Source: JAXGXJ01 sp963829545
Lineage (GTDB): Bacteria; Actinomycetota; Thermoleophilia; RBG-16-64-13
Reading direction: 5' to 3'
DNA: 64,000 nucleotides
NCBI GenBank assembly: GCA_963829545.1
Contig: CAWHIX010000010.1
Span: forward strand, 372,001 to 436,000
Below are positions 25,548 through 32,893 of this stretch, one piece after another (the stretch's first letter is position 1; the number at the start of each line of letters is the position of its first letter). A program made the translations under genes and the position numbers. The notes under the pieces were generated by a model that saw only the letters and a list, made by a program, of their open reading frames with translations, did not search any database and had not been told where the DNA came from.

Positions 25548-26760
25548 TTGTCGCTGGACGACTTCGACATCATCTATCTGAGCCGTGCGCTCGCGTTGGC
25601 CGAGAAGGGCCGCGGGTGCACGCATCCCAACCCACTGGTGGGCGCAGTGGTAGTGAGGGACGGCCAGGTCGTCGCCGAGGGCTATCACGCCGGTCCGGGA
25701 CTGGACCACGCCGAAGTGGCTGCTCTGAAGCACATCGATGACGCCAAGGGGGCCACTCTCTACGTCACGCTGGAACCCTGCTGCAACTACGGCCGGACGC
25801 CGCCCTGTACCACGGCTCTCATCCGGGCCGGCCTTGCTCGAGTGGTGGTAGGGGCTATTGACCCCTCTCCCCAGGTCAACGGACAGGGTATCGCCCAGTT
25901 GCGCGCAGCCGGCGTCGAAGTCGATCTGGCCGAAGGGGACATCGCAGTGCGCTGCAAGCGACAGAACAACGGCTTTCGCAAGGCCGTGGCCACGGGGCTG
26001 CCCTTCGTTTCCTACAAGTACGCCATGACCCTCGACGGTCGCGTGGCCTCCGACTCGGGTGATTCACGCTGGGTGTCGGGGGAGGAGAGCCGGGCCCTGG
26101 TGCATCGCCTGCGCTGCGTCGCGGACGCCGTGGTGGTCGGTGCCGGGACACTGCGCGCCGACGACCCTTTGCTCACGGCACGAGGCGTCGGATGTCGGCG
26201 CCAGCCGTTGCGCGTGGTGGTCGACGGGAGACTCACCATCCCGCGTGACGCTGCACTCGTGCGTTCGAAGGCAGAGGGCCCTGTCCTGATCGTGTGCTCT
26301 CATCTGGTGGACGATGCCCGGCGGGCGGAAGTGGAGTCGTGGGGCATAGAGACGGCTGTCGTCGGAAGCGACGACGACGGTGAGCCCCTGCCCGCAGGGG
26401 TGGAGGTTCGCGGGGACGCGTCGGTTGCGGGAGCGGTACGCGCAGGTGCGCGCATTCGCGCAGGCGGACGAAGTCCGGGTGTCTCCGCGCCTGGTGGCCG
26501 GACTTCTGGGGGCGAGAGAGGTCCAGTCGGTGCTTCTGGAGGGAGGCCCGAGGCTGGCCGGAAGCTGGTGGTCGGCCGGGCTGATCGACCAGGTCATGGC
26601 CTTCGTCTCACCACGCATCATCTCCGGCAGTGCCCTGCGCTCACCTCTGTGGGGGGCCGGAGGAGCCGAGATGGCCTGTGCCGCGGCACTGCGTGAAGTG
26701 GAGACGCAGATCCTGGGGGCCGATGTGTGCATCTCGGGATACGTCGGAGAGGCCTACTGA
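25548..26760 (+). CDS. ribD: Bifunctional riboflavin deaminase/reductase RibD, one frameshift
   Basis: Deaminates and then reduces the pyrimidine intermediate in riboflavin synthesis. TTG 25548 is favoured because AAGGGG lies seven bases upstream; an ATG at 25506 lies before the regulatory hairpin. The deaminase domain shows HPNPLVGAVVV, HAEVAAL and LEPCCNYGRTPPCT (zinc ligands). The reductase begins FVSYKYAMTLDGRVA and has RWVSGEESRALVHRLR. Near 26415 the frame shifts. The second frame carries RLRERYAQVRAFAQADEV and VQSVLLEGGPRLAGSW to TGA 26760, overlapping ribE. This is a likely consensus indel. Confidence 0.92.
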
Positions 26761-27452
26761 TGTTCACCGGTCTTATCGAAGAGGTGGGACGCGTGACCCG
26801 TCTGGAGCGGAGGGGGGACAGTGCCCACCTGGCCATCCGGGCGAGCAAGGTGCTCGAGGGCACGGTCGTGGGCGATTCCATAGCCGTCAGCGGCGCCTGC
26901 CTGACCGTGGTGTCGATGAGTGGCGACGGCTTCGTGGTGGACGCGATGCCCGAGACCCTCAGCCACACGACCCTGGGCCGAGCGAGCGCTGGTGCGCTTG
27001 TCAACCTGGAACGGTCGCTGGTCGTCGGTGGACGTCTGGGTGGCCATCTCGTGCTGGGACACGTGGACGCCATGGCGACGGTGCTCGCTGTCGAGCCAGA
27101 AGGCATCGCCTGGCGCGTGCGCTTGTCGCTTCCTGACGCGGTGGCGGCCTGCGTAGCGCCCAAAGGTTCTATCGCCGTGGATGGGATATCGCTCACGGTG
27201 ATCGACGTGAAGGAGGGATCGTTCTCCGTAGGAGTGATACCGCACACCTTGCGAGAGACCACGCTGGGCGCGGTCAAAGCCGGCATGCGGGTGAATCTGG
27301 AGGCCGACGTGCTGGCCCGCTACGTGCTGCGGACGTTACAAAACCTGACCCAGAGCGGGGACTCTCGTGCCGCCGGCGGAATCGGGGGGGCTTCGGCGAC
27401 AGACGCCGGTGGCCTCACCGAGGAGTTTCTCCGCGGCCAGGGTTTCGCATGA
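26760..27452 (+). CDS. ribE: Riboflavin synthase alpha chain
   Basis: Dismutates two lumazine molecules to riboflavin. ATG 26760 overlaps the ribD stop. The protein has the duplicated barrel: MFTGLIEEVGRV, SIAVSGACLTV and MPETLSHTTLG in the first half, then GHLVLGHVDAMATV, SIAVDGISLTVIDV and IPHTLRETTLG in the second. The C-terminal 30 residues are Gly/Ala-rich. Length is 230 residues. Confidence 0.96.
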   Translation: MFTGLIEEVGRVTRLERRGDSAHLAIRASKVLEGTVVGDSIAVSGACLTVVSMSGDGFVVDAMPETLSHTTLGRASAGALVNLERSLVVGGRLGGHLVLGHVDAMATVLAVEPEGIAWRVRLSLPDAVAACVAPKGSIAVDGISLTVIDVKEGSFSVGVIPHTLRETTLGAVKAGMRVNLEADVLARYVLRTLQNLTQSGDSRAAGGIGGASATDAGGLTEEFLRGQGFA

Positions 27453-27462
27453 GGAGGCAAGT

Positions 27463-28731
27463 ATGAGAGAGAACAGTCCTGATTTTGCGACGGTGGAGGA
27501 GGCGATCGAGGAGGTCAAGGCCGGCCGCATGGTGGTGGTCGTCGACGACGAGGATCGCGAGAACGAAGGCGACCTCACGATGGCGGCGCAGTTCATCACG
27601 CCGGAAGCGGTCAACTTCATGGCCCTGCACGGGCGGGGTCTCATCTGTCTGTCCATCACGCCGGAGCGCGCGGAGACGCTGCGCCTTCACCCCATGACCC
27701 GCACCAACCAGTCCCGCTTCGGCACCGCCTTCACCGTCTCCATCGAGGCCCGCGAAGGAGTCACCACCGGGATATCGGCCGCCGACAGGGCGCGAACCAT
27801 CCAGGTCGCCATCGATCCGGAGAGTCGGGCGGAAGACCTGGTGCAGCCCGGCCACGTGTTCCCACTCGTGGCGCGGCCTGGCGGCGTGCTGGCCAGGGCA
27901 GGCCAGACCGAGGCGGGCGTCGACCTGGCCAGCCTGGCCGGACTGCTGCCGGCGGCCGTCATCTGCGAGGTCATGAATGAAGACGGGACCATGGCCAGGG
28001 TGCCCGACCTCATACCCTATTGCCGCCGTCACGGCCTCAAGATGGTCACCGTGGCCGCCCTCATCCGCTACCGTCGGCGCACGGAGCGGCTGGTGCGCCA
28101 GGTGGCCGCCGTGCGCATGCCCACCAGCGCCGGTGAGTTCATGGCCTACGGCTACGAGAGTCTGTTGGATGGCGAGCAGCACCTGGCACTGGTGAAGGGC
28201 GACGTCGCCGGCGCCGAGAACGTCCTCGTGCGCGTGCATTCCGAATGCCTCACCGGCGATGTCTTTCACTCTCTGCGTTGCGACTGCGGGCAGCAGCTAC
28301 AGACGGCTCAAGCCATCATCGAGCGCGAAGGCAGAGGCGTCCTTCTGTACATGGCACAGGAGGGCCGCGGCATAGGTCTGCTCAACAAGCTGCGTGCGTA
28401 CGAACTCCAGGAGCAGGGGCGCGACACGGTGGAGGCCAACGAGGAACTGGGTTTTGCTCCCGACCTGCGCGACTACGGCATCGGAGCCCAGATACTGGCC
28501 GATCTGGGGCTCACCTCCATCCGCCTCATGACCAACAACCCGCGCAAGCTGGTGGGGCTGGAAGGGTATGGCCTGACCATCACTGAAAGGGTGCCCCTCG
28601 AGGTGGCGCCCACCGACGAGAACGTGCGCTATCTACAGGCGAAGAAGGACAAGATGGGCCACATGCTCCATCACCAGGGTCTGCAGTTCATAGACGACGA
28701 GAACGACGGAAAGGACGAAGACGATGAATGA
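27463..28731 (+). CDS. ribBA: Bifunctional DHBP synthase / GTP cyclohydrolase II
   Basis: Supplies both branches of riboflavin synthesis. From ATG 27463 (GAGGAGG upstream), residues about 10-205 are DHBP synthase (VVVVDDEDRENEGDL, metal site; GHVFPLVARPGGV; RAGQTEAGVDL). Residues 210-405 are GTP cyclohydrolase II (VRVHSECLTGDVFHSLRCDC zinc site; YMAQEGRGIGL; MTNNPRKLVGLEGYGL). Both catalytic halves look complete. It overlaps ribH by 8 bases. Confidence 0.96.
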   Translation: MRENSPDFATVEEAIEEVKAGRMVVVVDDEDRENEGDLTMAAQFITPEAVNFMALHGRGLICLSITPERAETLRLHPMTRTNQSRFGTAFTVSIEAREGVTTGISAADRARTIQVAIDPESRAEDLVQPGHVFPLVARPGGVLARAGQTEAGVDLASLAGLLPAAVICEVMNEDGTMARVPDLIPYCRRHGLKMVTVAALIRYRRRTERLVRQVAAVRMPTSAGEFMAYGYESLLDGEQHLALVKGDVAGAENVLVRVHSECLTGDVFHSLRCDCGQQLQTAQAIIEREGRGVLLYMAQEGRGIGLLNKLRAYELQEQGRDTVEANEELGFAPDLRDYGIGAQILADLGLTSIRLMTNNPRKLVGLEGYGLTITERVPLEVAPTDENVRYLQAKKDKMGHMLHHQGLQFIDDENDGKDEDDE

Positions 28732-29215
28732 GAGGGGCCGGGTCTTCGAGGGCCACATCAAAGGGGAGGGGCTCCGCATCGGCATCGTGGTGAGCCGGTT
28801 CAACGAGTTCATCACCGGCAAGCTTCTGTCCGGAGCCTTGGATAGCCTGACTCGGCATGGGGTCGACCCGGCCGCCGTCTCGGTGGCCTGGGTCCCCGGT
28901 GCCATGGAGATACCGCTGGTCGCGCAGCGCATGGCCCGCTCGGGCGATTACGACGCGGTCATCTGCCTGGGGGCGGTGATCCGGGGCGGGACTCCCCACT
29001 TCGACTATGTGGCCGGCGAGGTGACCAAGGGAGTGGCCATGGTCCAGCTCGAAACAGGACTACCCGTGATCTTCGGGGTCCTTACCACCGATACCATCGA
29101 GCAGGCGGTGGAGCGGGCGGGTACCAAAGCAGGCAACAAGGGATGGGACGCGGCCGTATCGGCCCTGGAAATGGCCAATCTGCTCCGGAGTCTGGGGAGT
29201 AGCAGGCCTGACTGA
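28724..29215 (+). CDS. ribH: 6,7-dimethyl-8-ribityllumazine synthase
   Basis: Condenses the RibD and RibB products to lumazine. The 163-residue protein has IGIVVSRFNEFIT, WVPGAMEIPLVAQRM, LGAVIRGGTPHFDYVAGEV (catalytic His) and GVLTTDTIEQAVERAG. The Gly-rich loop reads RGGTPH where most family members have RGxTxH. It ends the riboflavin operon. Confidence 0.96.
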   Translation: MNERGRVFEGHIKGEGLRIGIVVSRFNEFITGKLLSGALDSLTRHGVDPAAVSVAWVPGAMEIPLVAQRMARSGDYDAVICLGAVIRGGTPHFDYVAGEVTKGVAMVQLETGLPVIFGVLTTDTIEQAVERAGTKAGNKGWDAAVSALEMANLLRSLGSSRPD

Positions 29216-29226
29216 GGAGTCTGAGG

Positions 29227-29255
29227 GGGACACGGGCCCTCTGGGCCGGTGTCCC
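29227..29255. terminator. Hairpin at end of rib operon
   Basis: GGGACACGGGCCC (29227-29239) pairs with GGGCCGGTGTCCC (29243-29255) with one mismatch and a TCT loop. No T-run follows. It lies between the convergent ribH and rpmB genes and may end transcription in both directions. Confidence 0.5.
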
Positions 29256-29324
29256 GGGACCCGCGGAGTAGGGCGTCCCGGGTCCGGGCCCCTGAGCCTG
29301 GCGCCCAGGGACCGGAAGAAGAAG

Positions 29325-29516
29325 CTAGGCTACCTTCTGCACCTTGTGGGCCTTGAGGCACTTGGTGCACACGAAGGCCCGGGTCGGCTTGCCATCCAAC
29401 TGGATGCGGATCTTCTGTACGTTGGGATCCCACCGGCGCGGGGTGGCGCGCATGGAATGGCTTCTGTTGTTGCCGAAGCTGGGCTTCTTGCCGCAGATTA
29501 CGCAGATCTTGGACAT
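29325..29516 (-). CDS. rpmB: 50S ribosomal protein L28 (zinc type)
   Basis: A 63-residue ribosomal protein beginning MSKICVICGKKPSFGNN at ATG 29516. An in-frame ATG at 29528 would add four residues, but its purine-rich site abuts the codon. Two Cys pairs, CVIC and CTKC, mark the zinc-binding form. Also visible are SHSMRATPRRWDPNVQ and IRIQLDGKPTRAFVC. Confidence 0.95.
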   Translation of the reverse strand: MSKICVICGKKPSFGNNRSHSMRATPRRWDPNVQKIRIQLDGKPTRAFVCTKCLKAHKVQKVA

Positions 29517-29561
29517 CTGGACGCTCATCCTTCTTTGATTTGCCGGCAAACGGAGTCCCAT

Positions 29562-29591
29562 AGTATGCCGTAGCCGGGGATGGTCTGACAA
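29562..29591 (-). promoter_or_regulatory. Candidate promoter of rpmB
   Basis: On the minus strand, TTGTCA (29591-29586), 18 bases, then CATACT (29567-29562). The predicted start is about 40 bases before the L28 ATG. Confidence 0.5.
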
Positions 29592-29596
29592 GGGCA

Positions 29597-29670
29597 CCAG
29601 CGGCGCTTCACCGTCACCTCCGAGGCACGCCTTCGGCAAGCCTCGGCGGCTACGGTGAAGCGCCGCCTGG
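29597..29670. repeat. Large imperfect inverted repeat between divergent rpmB and DUF1858 genes
   Basis: The outer arms 29597-29614 and 29652-29670 are complementary over 18 positions with one bulged base. An inner stem, CCGAGGC (29620-29626) with GCCTCGG (29640-29646), encloses a small GCC-TTC-GGC tip. The strand can fold into one long hairpin with an internal loop. It has no T-run. It may be a small RNA, a REP-like element, or an insulator between the divergent promoters. Confidence 0.6.
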
Positions 29671-29759
29671 TTGCCGGGCGCGTGTGGCGCCGACGCCGCT
29701 GTTCCCGTCGCGCTGTGCGATAGAATACTCGCGACTGCCGTTGGTCCGCGCGAAAGGAG

Positions 29760-29975
29760 ATGGTTATCTTTACCAGGGACATGACCATCATGGAAGCTAT
29801 CCAGGCCGACCCCAGAGCTCGCGACATCTTCACCTCGTACGGGCTGGAGTGTCCGGTGTGCGTGGGCGTATCCATGGAATCGATCGAAGACGGTGCGCTT
29901 ATGCACGGTGTGGACGTGGAGGCCATCCTGGCCGACCTCAACAAGCTGTCGTCTGCCGACCCAGAGCAAGAATGA
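29760..29975 (+). CDS. DUF1858 (redox disulfide) domain protein
   Basis: A protein of 64-71 residues of the DUF1858 family, seen in anaerobes with a paired-Cys motif (GLECPVCVGVSMESIEDGA). Starts are ambiguous: AAAGGAG abuts ATG 29760 with no spacing, while ATG 29781 (MTIMEAIQADP, the family-like start) has only a weak site. The family is thought to have redox or metal-linked roles. It overlaps the Asp23 gene by 4 bases. Confidence 0.8.
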   Translation: MVIFTRDMTIMEAIQADPRARDIFTSYGLECPVCVGVSMESIEDGALMHGVDVEAILADLNKLSSADPEQE

Positions 29976-30370
29976 GCGATCCGCCCACCGATGTGCGTGG
30001 AGACGATGAGGCGCGCAGCGGGGCGGAGCCGCGCGTGACAGGGAGCACCGTCATCACCGACCGGGCCATCGCCGACATAGTCGGTTGGACCGTGCTCGAA
30101 TGCTACGGGGTGGTGGGCATGGCCTCACCGAACCTGCGTCTGGGGGTGGCTTCACTCCTGTCCCGCGACCGCCTGCACCAAGGCATCAAGGTCGAACAGA
30201 CGGCCGATCGGCTGGGCATCAAGCTGTACATCATCGTCGAGTACGGGCTGAACGTGGCTGAAGTGGCCGGAAACGTCCGCTCGCAGGTGGCGTACAACGT
30301 CGAGAGGATGACCAAGCGGCCCGTCACCAACCTCCAGATCTACGTCCAGGGAGTCCGGGTTGGCGAATAG
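29972..30370 (+). CDS. Asp23/Gls24 family envelope stress protein
   Basis: A 132-residue protein with an acidic N-tail, then the Asp23 fold (GSTVITDRAIADIVGWTVLECYGVVGM.. LYIIVEYGLNVAEVAGNVRSQVAYNVERMT). Asp23-like genes commonly precede the DAK2-domain kinase gene, as here; its last bases overlap the kinase start at TTG 30360. Family members localise to the membrane periphery and respond to envelope stress. Confidence 0.9.
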   Translation: MSDPPTDVRGDDEARSGAEPRVTGSTVITDRAIADIVGWTVLECYGVVGMASPNLRLGVASLLSRDRLHQGIKVEQTADRLGIKLYIIVEYGLNVAEVAGNVRSQVAYNVERMTKRPVTNLQIYVQGVRVGE

Positions 30371-31997
30371 CGCCGAGGCACTGACCGTCTCTCAGGCCCG
30401 CGCCCTTCTTGCTGCAGGCTTCGCGGCTCTCGAACAACGCAAGCAGGAGATCAACGACCTGAACGTCTACCCGGTCCCCGATGGGGATACGGGAACCAAC
30501 CTGAGCCTGACCCTGCGCGGCATGGTCGACTCCGTCTCCAGGCTCGCGCCCGACATCGGGCAGACCGAATTGTGCGGCGCCATATCGCAGGCGGCGCTCA
30601 TGGGAGCTCGAGGGAACAGCGGGGTGATACTGTCACAGATCGTCCGCGGGGCCATGGACGTGCTTGCCCAATCCGGGCCGCTGACCACGGAGGTACTCGC
30701 CCATTCGCTGCGGCACGCCACCGATACCGCTTATCGCGCGGTGCGCAGACCGGTGGAGGGCACCATGCTGACTGTGCTGCGGGACATGGCGGCTGAAGCC
30801 GATACGGCCTCTCAAGCCACCACCGACCCGGTCGCCTTCATGGATGCGGTGATCGCCGAAGGATGGAACAGCGTCGCGCGTACGCCCTCCCTGCTGCGTG
30901 TCCTTGCCGACGCCGGTGTGGTGGATGCCGGCGGCTTCGGCCTCGTGGTGCTGCTTGAAGGGGCGACCAGAAGAGGAGAGGAAGCCGCCATACCCATCGA
31001 GACGCGGGTGGAGCGCCTGCCGGTGCTTGAAGGGACCCTTCCCGCCGAGGAGGAGGAAGAGGCCAGTGCCTACGCGTACTGCACCAGCTACCTGCTGACC
31101 GGCCAACGCCTGGACAAGGATCGCCTCGAGCAGGAACTGAGCCACCTGGGCGACAGCCTGCTGGTGGTGGGCGACGGCAGCCGGGTCAAGATCCACATGC
31201 ACACCGACGAGCCGGGCAGGGTGCTCTCCATCGGTACCTCGCTGGGAGTGTTGAGCGAGATCGAGATTGACAACATGGTGGAGCAGACTCTGGCCCGCAG
31301 CCGGCGGCTGGGCGAGGCGGAGCCGGTCCAGTCCGATCCGGGGCTGACGCAGGTGGTGGCGGTGGTGGCCGGAGAAGGCAACAAGCGCCTGTTCCGCAAT
31401 CTGGGCGTCGACTTCATCGTAGACGGGGGCCAGTCCATGAACCCCTCCACCGAAGACCTGATGCGGGCCATCGACAAGACCAGGGCCCCGTCGGTGATAA
31501 TCCTGCCCAACAACAGCAACGTCATCATGACGGCCGAGCAGACGACCAAATTGAGCGATAGGGACATACTGGTGCTGCCCAGCCACTCGGTGCAGGCAGG
31601 GCTGACCGCCGCTGTGGCCTACGAGAGACGCAACGACGGCGCCGCCAACGCTCGCGACATGCGGGCTGCTCTGAAGGCCGTGGTCACTGGGGAGATCACG
31701 CGCGCGGTGCGCGACTCTCTGGTGGACGGCGTGCAGGTCAAAGCCGGAGACTTCATCGGCCTCGTGGAGGACGAGGTGGTGTCGTCCTCCGCCGACCTGC
31801 GAACGGTGGTGCAGTCCGTCCTCTCCCGGCTGCTCGACGGTAGCCGTGAGGTGCTCACGGTGCTGGTGGGCGAGGGGGAAGAGGCCGGTCGCGCCCTGGA
31901 GGTCGTGGAGGCCCTGCGCGACGCCCATGAAGGGGTGGAGATCGATGTGCACGAAGGGGGGCAACCCTTCTATCCTTTGTTGCTGTCGGCCGAATAG
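30360..31997 (+). CDS. fakA: Fatty-acid-kinase catalytic protein (DAK2 / FakA-like)
   Basis: A 545-residue protein from TTG 30360. The N-terminal DhaL/DAK2 ATP-binding domain has LNVYPVPDGDTGTNLSLTL (metal Asp residues) and MGARGNSGVILSQIVRG. A middle domain (CTSYLLTGQRLDKDRLEQEL.. VKIHMHTDEPG) follows, then a C-terminal DegV-like segment (IILPNNSNVIMTAEQ). This is the FakA layout. With the DegV protein next door it would phosphorylate exogenous fatty acids for phospholipid synthesis; the pairing supports this, the substrate is inferred. Confidence 0.92.
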   Translation: MANSAEALTVSQARALLAAGFAALEQRKQEINDLNVYPVPDGDTGTNLSLTLRGMVDSVSRLAPDIGQTELCGAISQAALMGARGNSGVILSQIVRGAMDVLAQSGPLTTEVLAHSLRHATDTAYRAVRRPVEGTMLTVLRDMAAEADTASQATTDPVAFMDAVIAEGWNSVARTPSLLRVLADAGVVDAGGFGLVVLLEGATRRGEEAAIPIETRVERLPVLEGTLPAEEEEEASAYAYCTSYLLTGQRLDKDRLEQELSHLGDSLLVVGDGSRVKIHMHTDEPGRVLSIGTSLGVLSEIEIDNMVEQTLARSRRLGEAEPVQSDPGLTQVVAVVAGEGNKRLFRNLGVDFIVDGGQSMNPSTEDLMRAIDKTRAPSVIILPNNSNVIMTAEQTTKLSDRDILVLPSHSVQAGLTAAVAYERRNDGAANARDMRAALKAVVTGEITRAVRDSLVDGVQVKAGDFIGLVEDEVVSSSADLRTVVQSVLSRLLDGSREVLTVLVGEGEEAGRALEVVEALRDAHEGVEIDVHEGGQPFYPLLLSAE

Positions 31998-32029
31998 GCA
32001 CGGCAAAAAGTCGAGTAGGGGGTGAGGAC

Positions 32030-32887
32030 GTGATCATCGATCGAGACACGACTGCTCTGGTGGTCGACTCCACCGCCGACCTGCCCGAGCGTCTGGCGGC
32101 CGACCCGAACATCAGCATCATCCCGCTGACAGTGTATTTCGGTGAGGAGCATTTCCTCGACTGGATCGAACTGCAGCCGGAGGAGTTCTACGAGCGGCTC
32201 AAGGTCGCGCCCCAACTGCCCCGCACCTCGCAGCCTTCGGCGGGTGCCTTCCTCGAGCTGTACAGAAAGCTGCTCGAACGCTACCAGCGTGTCTACTCGG
32301 TCCACCTCAGCGGCAAGTTCAGCGGGACCGTGGCCAGTGCCGAGGTGGCGCAGAGCCAGATCGAGGGTGTGAAGGTGATCGATTCCGAACTGGCCACAGG
32401 TGGTGTAGCCCTGCTGGTGGACAGGATGATGGAGCGTCTGGAGCGGGGGACGCCCGAAGACGAGTTCGACGCCTACATACAGAAGTTCGTGGCCGAGAAG
32501 GTCTTCTACTTCCTACCCACCACGCTCGATCAACTCTACAAGGGAGGCCGGATCGGCCGTGCCTCGCATCTCATGGGCACCCTTCTCAACATCAAGCCCG
32601 TTCTCAGCATCGTAGAGGGCGAGATCGACGTGTTCAAGAAGGTGCGCGGAATACGGCAGGCGCTCGAGGTGATGCGCGACGGCATGATCGAGAACACGCG
32701 CTCTGACCTCACCACCTACGTGAGTCTCTCGCACGGGCTCAACCAGCCGCTAGTGGAGCAACTGCGCGAACTCGTGCTGGGCGTCGAGGACCGCAATATC
32801 GAGATCCGGCTCACCAGCGTGGTGGGAGCCGTCATAGGCACCTACGTCGGTCCGCAAGCGGTAGCGCTCAGCTTCATCCAGGAGTAG
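32030..32887 (+). CDS. DegV-family fatty-acid-binding protein (FakB-like)
   Basis: A 285-residue protein from GTG 32030 that holds the acyl chain for the kinase encoded just upstream. It has VVDSTADLP, PRTSQPSAGAFLELY, VHLSGKFSGTVASAEVA and a C-terminal EIRLTSVVGAVIGTYVGPQAVAL, matching the DegV fold and its carboxylate site. The adjacent FakA-like gene makes a complete two-part system. Confidence 0.92.
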   Translation: MIIDRDTTALVVDSTADLPERLAADPNISIIPLTVYFGEEHFLDWIELQPEEFYERLKVAPQLPRTSQPSAGAFLELYRKLLERYQRVYSVHLSGKFSGTVASAEVAQSQIEGVKVIDSELATGGVALLVDRMMERLERGTPEDEFDAYIQKFVAEKVFYFLPTTLDQLYKGGRIGRASHLMGTLLNIKPVLSIVEGEIDVFKKVRGIRQALEVMRDGMIENTRSDLTTYVSLSHGLNQPLVEQLRELVLGVEDRNIEIRLTSVVGAVIGTYVGPQAVALSFIQE

Positions 32888-32893
32888 TGGGCT

